From Acidobacteriaceae bacterium (GTDB lineage: Bacteria > Acidobacteriota > Terriglobia > Terriglobales > SbA1), in the NCBI GenBank assembly GCA_019237515.1, contig JAFAGX010000550.1, positions 1 to 8,919 of the forward strand: a DNA stretch of 8,919 nt. The letters are read 5' to 3'. Below are positions 1-5,674 of this stretch, piece by piece (the stretch's first letter is position 1; each line of letters opens with the position of its first letter). The notes under the pieces are model-generated. The model had not been told where the DNA came from, did no database searches, and saw only the letters and a list, made by a program, of their open reading frames with translations. Made by a program: the position numbers and the translations under genes.

Positions 1-169
1 TCGGGCGGCGTTCAACTTCTTCCTGGGTTAGCGTCCCATTTGTTCGCGCATCCTCGAGACCTTGGCGGACTTTCTCGAGCACGTAAAGGTGGTATTGAAT
101 GTCTTCGACGGAGCAGTCGTCTGGGAGTTTGTTCAGAAGTTGGGCAACGTCTTGCTTCGCAGTGCTCAT
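1..169 (-). CDS. Partial small antitoxin-like protein (C-terminus beyond the window)
   Basis: The minus-strand reading frame starts at ATG 169-167 and stays open to base 1, giving 56 residues that begin MSTAKQDVAQLLNKLPDDCS. The rest reads as a helical, acidic segment (SVEDIQYHLYVLEKVRQGLED) followed by a short linker (NGTLTQEEVERR). The pattern 'LP-D-CS-EDIQYHLYVLEKVRQGLEDAR' followed by 'GTLTQEEVE' is like the small addiction-module antitoxins that precede ParE/RelE-type toxins. In that family the helical region dimerises or binds DNA, and the C-terminus wraps the toxin. A short AGGA lies five bases before the ATG. The toxin gene, if present, would lie left of base 1, so the toxin-antitoxin reading is an inference. 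It could also be a lone small regulatory protein. Confidence 0.6.
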   Translation of the reverse strand, partial: MSTAKQDVAQLLNKLPDDCSVEDIQYHLYVLEKVRQGLEDARTNGTLTQEEVERRP

Positions 170-189
170 GTAGATCCTAGCTTTAGCCA

Positions 190-218
190 ACTATAGTCGA
201 ACTACAGGCGCGGGGCTA
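190..218 (-). promoter_or_regulatory. Possible promoter of the antitoxin-like gene
   Basis: On the minus strand TATAGT (195-190) fits a -10 box, one mismatch from TATAAT. Seventeen bases upstream TAGCCC (218-213) is a poor -35 match. The -10 lies inside the 8-base palindrome ACTATAGT (190-197), about 20 bases before the start codon. A palindrome overlapping a -10 suits autoregulation by an antitoxin, but the motif is short and could be chance. Confidence 0.25.
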
Positions 219-309
219 GAGTGCTAGTCCGCCAGGGGCCCCGAGCTTCCGCGTTCTTTCGGAGGTGGGGATTTTGGACGATTTGGAACAGCAGGTCCCT
301 CGACTGCGT

Positions 310-356
310 GTGATCTTTCGCAAGCGAAAGATCACGCTCCCCTCGGGATGACAAGG
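310..356. repeat. Intergenic palindromic repeat, copy 1
   Basis: A perfect 12-base inverted repeat GTGATCTTTCGC (310-321) and GCGAAAGATCAC (324-335) is separated by only two bases. It is followed directly by a tail CGCTCCCCTCGGGATGACAA (335-354). The tail matches the one in copy 2 at 17 of 22 positions without gaps. Hairpin plus 'GGATGACAA' tail recalls short non-coding palindromic repeats I associate with acidobacterial intergenic regions; that association is from memory. There is no U-tract, so a rho-independent terminator role is unlikely. Confidence 0.6.
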
Positions 357-401
357 TAATGGGCGGGTAGTTTTGCGCTCAGGACTCGGCGGGTGGCGTC
401 A

Positions 402-442
402 ACTTCGCTTCGCGAAGTGCCGCTCCGGTCGGTATCACAAAG
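402..442. repeat. Intergenic palindromic repeat, copy 2 (degenerate)
   Basis: A 7-base inverted repeat ACTTCGC (402-408) and GCGAAGT (412-418) with a three-base loop is followed by the tail CGCTCCGGTCGGTATCACAA (421-440). The order and spacing of hairpin then tail are the same as in copy 1, 86 bases to the left. The stems differ in sequence while the tails are related, so the hairpin arms appear to vary between copies and the tail to be the more conserved part. Confidence 0.5.
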
Positions 443-484
443 CGGGGAATGGACTGGCGGTGGAATGAGCTTCGAAGTCCGCGT

Positions 485-521
485 TCCCATTTCGCGCGCT
501 AAGTACGCGTGAGAAATGGGA
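485..521. repeat. Third hairpin with a different sequence
   Basis: Arms TCCCATTTC (485-493) and GAAATGGGA (513-521) are perfectly complementary. The stem can continue inward by five more pairs, GCGCG (494-498) with CGCGT (506-510), across a two-base bulge (511-512), leaving a seven-base loop. It does not carry the GGATGACAA tail, so it is probably another repeat family or part of a composite element. It has no U-tract. Confidence 0.5.
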
Positions 522-622
522 CTCCCTGCATAGAATATAGTTATCGCCATGCCTGCGGGATTCCTCGCCACGCTGGAGAAAGCGCGCGGTGTCGGAATAA
601 CCGCACTATGGCGGAGCTCGCG

Positions 623-640
623 GGCGAGGGCGCCCCCGCC
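623..640 (-). terminator. Weak GC-rich hairpin just after the methyltransferase stop
   Basis: GGCGAGGGC (623-631) and GCCCCCGCC (632-640) form a nine-base near-palindrome with one mismatch, 16 bases downstream of the minus-strand TAG at 658-656. There is no run of T after it on the minus strand, so a canonical intrinsic terminator is not supported; a pausing or rho-assisted site is possible. Confidence 0.2.
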
Positions 641-655
641 ACAGGTGACAGCCCC

Positions 656-1477
656 CTAGTCGGCAATGGCGACCAGTTCCACCGGAGTCAGCATTCCAGC
701 GACGATAGCCATATTCACGTTCTTGAGCATTAAAGGCGCATGCTCGCCCATCAGCACGTGTACTCCGAGAAGCGGTGGACCGGATGCGCTTTGCGCCATC
801 ATTCGCTGCATGAAGTCGAGGGCGAATTGCCGGCGGTCGCGCTGGTGAACGATGCGAAATCCCGCCGCCTGCAGCCCCTGCCGATAATCGTCCACGCTGG
901 CCACGAAGCTCGTCTCAGAGGTGCGCGCCCAAGGTACCGGAAAGGCAAGCGGGCCGTCGCTGCCGCGCATGATGTCGTAGATGGCGAAGCGGGCGCCGGG
1001 TTTCAGCACACGCTTCACCTCGCGAAAGACGCCGTTCTTGGCAGCAATGTTCATGCAGACGTGGATTGTGTAGGCCCCGTCGAACGTGCCCGCAGCGAAG
1101 GGCAGCTCGAGTGCACTGGCTTGGCGGAATTTCGTAGTCCCGTCGAGTTTGACCATGCGCGTGAGGTTTTCAGCCGTGCGAATGAACTCCTCGGTCAAAT
1201 CGATGCCCGTGACCTGGCACCCGCGGCTGCCAAAGTAGCGCGCCGGACCTCCAATGCCGCAGCCAACATCGAGAAGATGCATGCCGGGGCGAAGCTCCAT
1301 AAAGTCCGCCAAAGCTTGGGTGGCTTCACGACCGCCCAGGTGGAACTCGTCGATTGCGGCGAGGTCTTCAGAGCTCAGATGCTCAAGATTTTTGCCGGCG
1401 CTGTGCAGCAAGCCCACAATTTTGTCTTCCAGTTTTTCACGGGTGTAGTAAGCAGCGACTTGCTGTTCGATGTTCAT
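656..1477 (-). CDS. Class I SAM-dependent methyltransferase
   Basis: This is a 273-residue cytosolic protein with a Rossmann-type methyltransferase domain. Motif I, LLDVGCGIGGPAR, is at residues 68-80 and binds S-adenosylmethionine. GIDLT (91-95) ends strand 2 and should carry the acidic residue for the ribose. ALELPFAAGTFDGAYTIHV (122-140) spans motifs II-III, and LKPGARFAIYDI (158-169) is the post-motif strand. The N-terminal helical lead (EQQVAAYYTREKLEDKI) and the GIGGPAR loop resemble the sarcosine/dimethylglycine and tocopherol methyltransferase group, whose acceptors are small molecules. The acceptor cannot be read from the sequence. The start is supported by GAGGA nine bases upstream. 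It is divergent from the AlkB-like gene, with 73 bases between the starts. Length is normal for the family and nothing looks broken. Confidence 0.88.
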   Translation of the reverse strand: MNIEQQVAAYYTREKLEDKIVGLLHSAGKNLEHLSSEDLAAIDEFHLGGREATQALADFMELRPGMHLLDVGCGIGGPARYFGSRGCQVTGIDLTEEFIRTAENLTRMVKLDGTTKFRQASALELPFAAGTFDGAYTIHVCMNIAAKNGVFREVKRVLKPGARFAIYDIMRGSDGPLAFPVPWARTSETSFVASVDDYRQGLQAAGFRIVHQRDRRQFALDFMQRMMAQSASGPPLLGVHVLMGEHAPLMLKNVNMAIVAGMLTPVELVAIAD

Positions 1478-1550
1478 TGAATTGCATCCTCGCTCTCAGG
1501 AATTTGTATAGATTACAGGAAAAATTTTCAGCCATAGCTACCCAATACTG
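1478..1550. promoter_or_regulatory. Shared divergent promoter region
   Basis: The starts of the methyltransferase (minus) and the AlkB-like gene (plus) face away from each other here, so both promoters should lie in or next to this short AT-rich interval. On the minus strand TATACA (within 1505-1515) is a plausible -10; I see no convincing -35 and no clear operator. Confidence 0.3.
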
Positions 1551-2231
1551 ATGTCCCGGGCTGAAATACCAAGCGGCGACGAAAAGCCGGGGAATGAGAA
1601 CTGCTTCGCGGAGGTTCCCTGTCTCATCTATGTATTCATGGCGCGATGGCGACCAGCGGCGGCAGAAGAGTTGCCCAAGGGGTTCCTCTACCGCGAGGAA
1701 TTCTTGAGCGAGGCGGAAGAAGCGGAGTTATCGCGGATTTTTGGCGCGCTTGAATTCGCGCCCTACGATTATCACGGATATCTCGCGAAGCGGCGCGTGG
1801 TTCGTTACGGCGTGAGCTACGACATCAACACGCAACAGCAGCACGAGAACACGCCGCCGATTCCGGAGTTTCTGCTTAGCATTCGTAAGCGTGCTGCAGA
1901 GGCCGCGAACGTCGTCGCCGAAGATCTGGCGCAGGCGATGGTCTCAGAGTATTCGCCGGGCACACCGATTGGCTGGCATCGCGATGCCCCGCAATTTGGA
2001 ACGATTATCGGGATATCTCTGGGGAGCGCTTGCCGCTTGCGGCTGAAACCGTATCAGGGTGCGGGCAAAATTCTCTCGCTGCAGCTTGAGCCGCGGTCGA
2101 TTTACGTGTTGGGTGGTTTGGCCAGGTCGGGGTGGGAGCACAGCATTCCGCCAGTCGAGCAGTTGCGCTACTCGATTACATTTCGTACTCTGCGCTCCAA
2201 GGGAACCGCAGCGTTTGTACGGCACGGTTGA
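1551..2231 (+). CDS. AlkB-like 2-oxoglutarate/Fe(II)-dependent dioxygenase
   Basis: The 226-residue frame carries a complete AlkB-type double-stranded beta-helix core. The iron ligands are H143 and D145 in WHRDA and H197 in WEHSIPP. RYSITFR at 206-212 supplies the two arginines, six apart as in E. coli AlkB (RYNLTFR), that hold 2-oxoglutarate. LPKGFLYREEFLSEAEEAEL (41-60) is the usual N-terminal lead-in and HGYLAKRRVVRYG (75-87) the nucleotide-recognition region. AlkB enzymes oxidatively remove alkyl groups from DNA or RNA bases; the bacterial ALKBH-like branch seen here has less certain substrates. The start is doubtful: ATG 1551 has no Shine-Dalgarno, and the in-frame ATG at 1638 (residue 30) would put the family homology about 11 residues in, although the GGAGG at 1610-1614 is rather far from it. 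The gene converges on the DinB-like gene. Confidence 0.88.
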   Translation: MSRAEIPSGDEKPGNENCFAEVPCLIYVFMARWRPAAAEELPKGFLYREEFLSEAEEAELSRIFGALEFAPYDYHGYLAKRRVVRYGVSYDINTQQQHENTPPIPEFLLSIRKRAAEAANVVAEDLAQAMVSEYSPGTPIGWHRDAPQFGTIIGISLGSACRLRLKPYQGAGKILSLQLEPRSIYVLGGLARSGWEHSIPPVEQLRYSITFRTLRSKGTAAFVRHG

Positions 2232-2270
2232 GCCGCGCCCTTCCCAATCACGGCATGCGCTCTCTTTGAA

Positions 2271-2858
2271 CTAGTGCCCTTCCTTATCGCGGCTTGCAGG
2301 CGGCACAATTCCGTTCATGCGAAGATATTCGACCATCTGCCCGTAATGATCGAACGCGTGCTCGGCGCCAAAAACGGCCAGGCGCAGCCGGGTCGACTTG
2401 CTGCTGCCGGGATTTTGCAGCATGTTCTCCGGCGTTAAAGTAGCCGCTGCCCGATGGCCGAGCGCGAACGAATCTTTCAAAAACCTGATCGCGTCGGCCT
2501 TGCTCTTCAAGTTCTCCGGACCATTTCCACCGAGGTAATCCTTAGGAAATGTCTCGCCTGTAAGCGCTGACCAGATCGCATAATTCGAGGCCCCGACGTG
2601 CTTGACCTGCATGGCGAAGGTGCGCACACCTTTGTAGTCAGCGCTGGGAATGTTCAAACTCTCGGGAGAAAAGTTGAACTTCTCTTCCGGCATTGCGTCT
2701 GCCACTCCGATAACGAGATTTTCAACTTTGCTGATCTCGTTATTAACCACCGAAGCCACGGTGGGCTCGTTCGGAGACGATTGCGCTTGCGCGGCTGTAA
2801 GGAGGCCGCCTGTAATCACAAGCAGAACGAAGGTTGAAGACATCTTTATGCGTTTCAT
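2271..2858 (-). CDS. Exported DinB-fold metal-binding protein
   Basis: This is a 195-residue protein. The N-terminus has a Sec-type signal: basic MKRIK, a hydrophobic stretch FVLLVITGGLL and a likely signal peptidase I site after A25 (AAQA-QSS). The mature part is a four-helix DinB/YfiT-type bundle. The expected metal triad is visible as H87 in QVKHVGA and H167/H171 in EHAFDHYGQ. Family members bind a divalent metal, and some act as thiol-dependent S-transferases, but most have no known activity. YGQMVEYLRMNGIVPPASR at the end is the typical closing segment, 'HYGQ-VEYLR-NGIVPPAS'. Export to the periplasm or cell surface is less common for the DinB superfamily than a cytosolic location. It lies downstream of, and on the same strand as, the DUF5996 gene with a 151-base gap, so it probably has its own promoter. 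Confidence 0.85.
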   Translation of the reverse strand: MKRIKMSSTFVLLVITGGLLTAAQAQSSPNEPTVASVVNNEISKVENLVIGVADAMPEEKFNFSPESLNIPSADYKGVRTFAMQVKHVGASNYAIWSALTGETFPKDYLGGNGPENLKSKADAIRFLKDSFALGHRAAATLTPENMLQNPGSSKSTRLRLAVFGAEHAFDHYGQMVEYLRMNGIVPPASRDKEGH

Positions 2859-2863
2859 ACGAT

Positions 2864-2872
2864 CTCCTCCCC
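2864..2872 (-). promoter_or_regulatory. Strong ribosome binding site of the DinB-like gene
   Basis: On the minus strand GGGGAGGAG ends five bases before ATG 2858-2856. It fixes the start and therefore the full signal peptide. Confidence 0.7.
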
Positions 2873-3009
2873 TAAGCGGCGCTAAGAATACCTAAACGAC
2901 AGGTTCGTGAGCGTAAGTATCGGCAGTCGGTTATTTCAGCCGAACTACTTAGACGGAAGGCTAGCTTGGAGGTTTTGTAAAAATTTTGGACGGTGGAAGG
3001 AGATGGCTA

Positions 3010-3939
3010 CTAGGCCGCCGGCTGTACTTCTAATTCCGCGCGGTTCCAATGAGCTAGCGTAGCGCCTGCTTCGTAAGTGGTTTGAAGAAACTGCAGTAAT
3101 TCCTGCTCCGGATTTTCAGCTCGCCGCAGGTCATCGTACAGAAGCAGGAACTCTTTCAATTCAGGATGGTAGAACGCGGATTCAGGGCTTATTTGCTGGC
3201 GCTCGAGTGCTTCAGGTCCGGGTACGGTGTACGAATAAAAAGCAGGCCCATCGATTCCCGATCCGCCTGGCCACCACCCGGCACTGATCACTTCATGTGA
3301 GTACGCTTCGCGGGTCATGGCATCCGCGCCAGGCCGCTCAGGAGCGCGCCGTCCGGAGAAGCGTGTTACTGCCAAATCGAAACTGCCCCAAAAAAAATGT
3401 ACGGGACTGCTCTTGCCGACAAAGCGTCCGCGGAATTTTTTAAAGACCGACTCGCACGAGAGAAGAATACGCCAGCAGCGGAAGGCCGCGTCGGCGTCAT
3501 ACGCGTGATACAAGTTGTCCTCAGCAAACGGAATTGGATCCGGCACTTCGACCGGCTTGGCAAAAATCGAGACCTCGATATCCAAGGCACGCAATAGATC
3601 CATGAATTCTTTGTAAAAATCAGCAACGGTGCGCGGCTCCAAAGCCATTACTTTCTGAGCGCCATCACAGCGGTCAATAAGCAGTTTGTGCTCGAGAAAA
3701 TCGAATTGAACTTCAAAAGTGTCTTTGCCGAAAGGAATGGGCGAAGTCGTCAAACCGCGGGCCGTGACGTAGAGCGGCACATTCCACCAATGGTTGATCC
3801 TTGGCGTTAAAGCGAGCCGCACTTTTCCTACGATCTGCGTCCACATGTGCAGGTTGTGATACGTGGGTTGCCAATCGGAAAGCGGTAGTGGTGGCCAGAG
3901 CTCCGAGGAATGCAATTGAGGCGTAAACGGTGTAGCCAC
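3010..3939 (-). CDS. DUF5996 family protein
   Basis: This 309-residue protein of unknown function fits the DUF5996 family along its whole length. Recognisable conserved blocks are WPPLPLSDWQPTYHNLHMWT (15-34), GKVRLAL and NHWWNVPLYVTARGLTTSPI (49-68), FDFLEHKL, the central PVEVPDPIPF, and the segment KSSPVHFFWGSFDLAVTRFS followed by GRRAP. Tryptophan, histidine and aromatic residues are unusually dense, suggesting a binding pocket; no catalytic residues are established that I know of. No signal peptide or membrane segment is visible, so it is probably cytosolic. The start is GTG at 3939-3937, supported by a Shine-Dalgarno at 3945-3951. It is divergent from the ThDP operon and nothing else ties it functionally to its neighbours. 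Confidence 0.87.
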   Translation of the reverse strand: MATPFTPQLHSSELWPPLPLSDWQPTYHNLHMWTQIVGKVRLALTPRINHWWNVPLYVTARGLTTSPIPFGKDTFEVQFDFLEHKLLIDRCDGAQKVMALEPRTVADFYKEFMDLLRALDIEVSIFAKPVEVPDPIPFAEDNLYHAYDADAAFRCWRILLSCESVFKKFRGRFVGKSSPVHFFWGSFDLAVTRFSGRRAPERPGADAMTREAYSHEVISAGWWPGGSGIDGPAFYSYTVPGPEALERQQISPESAFYHPELKEFLLLYDDLRRAENPEQELLQFLQTTYEAGATLAHWNRAELEVQPAA

Positions 3940-3944
3940 GCTCG

Positions 3945-3951
3945 CTCTCCC
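3945..3951 (-). promoter_or_regulatory. Ribosome binding site deciding the GTG start of the DUF5996 gene
   Basis: Minus-strand GGGAGAG ends five bases before the GTG at 3939. No in-frame ATG with a better site is present nearby, and the following residues MATPFTPQLHSSELWPPLPL flow directly into the conserved family start. Confidence 0.6.
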
Positions 3952-4007
3952 GCCAGGACGATTTTTCTAATCTACCACTTTTCATATCGGTCGCACACGC
4001 GAGGGGG

Positions 4008-4020
4008 ATACCGTTGGTAT
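4008..4020. promoter_or_regulatory. Short dyad upstream of the ThDP operon, possible operator
   Basis: ATACC-GTT-GGTAT is a perfect 5-base inverted repeat with a three-base centre, 24 bases before the ThDP enzyme start and next to the AT-rich TATGCTATAT (4018-4027) that could serve as a -10. It sits in the 105-base divergent gap. It is short enough to be chance. Confidence 0.25.
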
Positions 4021-4044
4021 GCTATATCGCATGAGTTCGCGGGC

Positions 4045-5658
4045 ATGGCTGAGAAAGTCATGACGATGGCTGAGCGCGTCGTCCAACTGCTTGGCGATCT
4101 GGGCGTGCAACGTCTGTTCGGAATGCCGGGCGGCGGCAGCAACGCCGATCTGATCGAAGCAGCTGCCAAGCTGGGGATTCCATTTTCCCTCGCCCACAGC
4201 GAGACTGCTTCGGCAATGATGGCCATTGCACAAGCTGAAATCAGCGGAAAGCCGGGGGCTTGCATTGCGACGCTCGGTCCGGGTGTAGCGTCGATCATGA
4301 ACGGAGTTGCGCAAGCGTTCCTAGATCGAGTGCCGCTGATTGTGATTACCGATTGCCATCCTGAGTCTCTTCGCCACATGCAGCATCAGTCGCTTTGCCA
4401 ACACAACCTCTTTGCGCCCGTTACAAAATTCAGTGCGGAAGTCCGCGCAACGAATGTCGAGGACGTGCTGAGCCGCGCGGTGCAGTCACTTCTTGCTCCG
4501 CCGCCGGGGCCAGTGCACCTGGATATTTCCGGCGAAGTGACGTCCTCAATGAGTGAAGGCACTACCGCGTGTGCACAGGCCGCGCACCTGCCTTCGTCTG
4601 ATTGCGATGTGTACCGCAAAGTGCAGCAGATTTTGGGTCAGATGCATCGTCCGGTATTTTTCGTCGGCTTGGCCGCAAGGACGCAAGAAATTTCTACCGG
4701 TGTGCAGCAGCACTGCGAGTCTTTTGGAATTCCGGCGCTGGTGACCTACAAAGCCAAGGGAGTCGCACCCGACCACCACAGATGGTTTGGGGGATTGCTC
4801 ACGAATGGCGCTTTGGAGCGCGAGGTTCTGGAACGTGCTGACGGATTCATCGCGGTGGGCCTCGATCCGGTAGAACTGTTGCCAAAAGTTTGGAACTATT
4901 CGCAACCGGTCGTCAGCATTTCGGCTTGGCATATTGACCAGCAGCAAGTGCCGATTGCGGCGGAGATCGTGGGCGACACAGTCGAGTTGCTGCAGAAAAT
5001 CACCGCGTTTTTGCCTAAGAGAAGTGACTGGTCTCAATCGGAAGTTGCACTGCTGCTTGAGGCGCAGCGGGCTGCGATGCGTCCGGCTAACATAGACGGG
5101 AAGCTGACGCCACACCGTGTCGTCGAAGTTGTAGCCGGCGTTTACGGCGGAAGCCGTATCAGCGTGGATGCGGGAGCGCACATGTTCCCCGTGATGTGTT
5201 TGTGGCCGGCAAAAGAACCTTGTGGCGTGCTGATTTCCAATGGACTTTCAACGATGGCATTTGCACTGCCTGCTGCGATCGGCGCGTGCTTGCTGAATCC
5301 GTCGCAGCCGATTGTGGTGTTTACGGGTGACGGCGGACTCTTGATGTGCCTGGGAGAGCTTCGCACCGCTGCGCGGGAGAACTTGCCGCTGCGCATCATC
5401 GTGTTTGATGATAGCGTTTTGAGCTTGATCAAAATCAAACAGATTAAGCGGCAGTACCGGACCAACGGAGTCACGATCGGTGCGGTCAACTGGGCGGATC
5501 TCGCGAGTAGCATGGGCCTTCTTGGCCGAACTGCCACGAATGAAGACGAACTACTTACCTGCTTGCGTGAGACTGCAGCTTGCGCCGGCACGGTCTTGAT
5601 TGCTGCAAAAATTTCTGAGGAGACATATCCCGAGACCTTGCGTGCATTGCGCGGGTAG
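4045..5658 (+). CDS. Acetolactate-synthase-like ThDP-dependent lyase/decarboxylase
   Basis: This 537-residue cytosolic enzyme has the three domains of the acetolactate synthase/pyruvate oxidase superfamily. The N-terminal pyrimidine-binding domain contains FGMPGGGSNADL (25-36) and the catalytic Glu E53 in AHSETASAMMA. The central domain spans about 190-325. The C-terminal pyrophosphate-binding domain has GDGGLLMCLGELRTAA (428-443) and FDDSVLSLIKIKQ (454-466). ThDP enzymes of this class cleave or form bonds next to the carbonyl of 2-oxo acids or 2-hydroxyacyl compounds; the substrate here is unknown. The usual Mg-ligand pair NN after GDG is DD (455-456). It is unlikely to be the biosynthetic IlvB: no ilvN follows and an aldehyde dehydrogenase comes next. 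The frame is open back to 3910, but that part is antisense to the DUF5996 start. ATG 4045 is chosen, with 4060 and 4066 as alternatives; none has a strong Shine-Dalgarno. Confidence 0.85.
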   Translation: MAEKVMTMAERVVQLLGDLGVQRLFGMPGGGSNADLIEAAAKLGIPFSLAHSETASAMMAIAQAEISGKPGACIATLGPGVASIMNGVAQAFLDRVPLIVITDCHPESLRHMQHQSLCQHNLFAPVTKFSAEVRATNVEDVLSRAVQSLLAPPPGPVHLDISGEVTSSMSEGTTACAQAAHLPSSDCDVYRKVQQILGQMHRPVFFVGLAARTQEISTGVQQHCESFGIPALVTYKAKGVAPDHHRWFGGLLTNGALEREVLERADGFIAVGLDPVELLPKVWNYSQPVVSISAWHIDQQQVPIAAEIVGDTVELLQKITAFLPKRSDWSQSEVALLLEAQRAAMRPANIDGKLTPHRVVEVVAGVYGGSRISVDAGAHMFPVMCLWPAKEPCGVLISNGLSTMAFALPAAIGACLLNPSQPIVVFTGDGGLLMCLGELRTAARENLPLRIIVFDDSVLSLIKIKQIKRQYRTNGVTIGAVNWADLASSMGLLGRTATNEDELLTCLRETAACAGTVLIAAKISEETYPETLRALRG

Positions 5659-5674
5659 GAAGAGAAGCGCCTGG

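Larger units (their letters stand above)
170..655. other. Gene-free intergenic stretch with several hairpins
   Basis: This stretch separates the start of the antitoxin-like gene from the stop of the methyltransferase. I find no credible coding region: the open frames across it (for example 332-571 minus) are low-complexity translations of the repeats and resemble no family. It contains a 7-base stem GGGCTAG/CTAGTCC (213-230, one G-T pair), the repeat hairpins annotated separately at 310-356, 402-442 and 485-521, and a GC-rich near-palindrome close to the methyltransferase stop. Confidence 0.7.

Noticed and set aside
310..335. Rho-independent terminator
   Set aside because: The 12-base stem is strong, but it has a two-base loop, no T-run on either strand, and lies far from any stop codon.
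332..733. Small open frames across the repeat region (332-571 minus, 509-733 plus)
   Set aside because: They follow repeat and hairpin sequence, lack ribosome binding sites and resemble no family; the second also overlaps the methyltransferase end antisense.
740..1480. 246-codon plus-strand frame opposite the methyltransferase
   Set aside because: It is the antisense shadow of a gene with complete SAM motifs, and its translation has no recognisable domain.
4045..5658. Biosynthetic acetolactate synthase large subunit (ilvB)
   Set aside because: No regulatory subunit ilvN or ilvC follows, the next gene is an aldehyde dehydrogenase, and the metal-site pair is DD; a catabolic lyase fits better.
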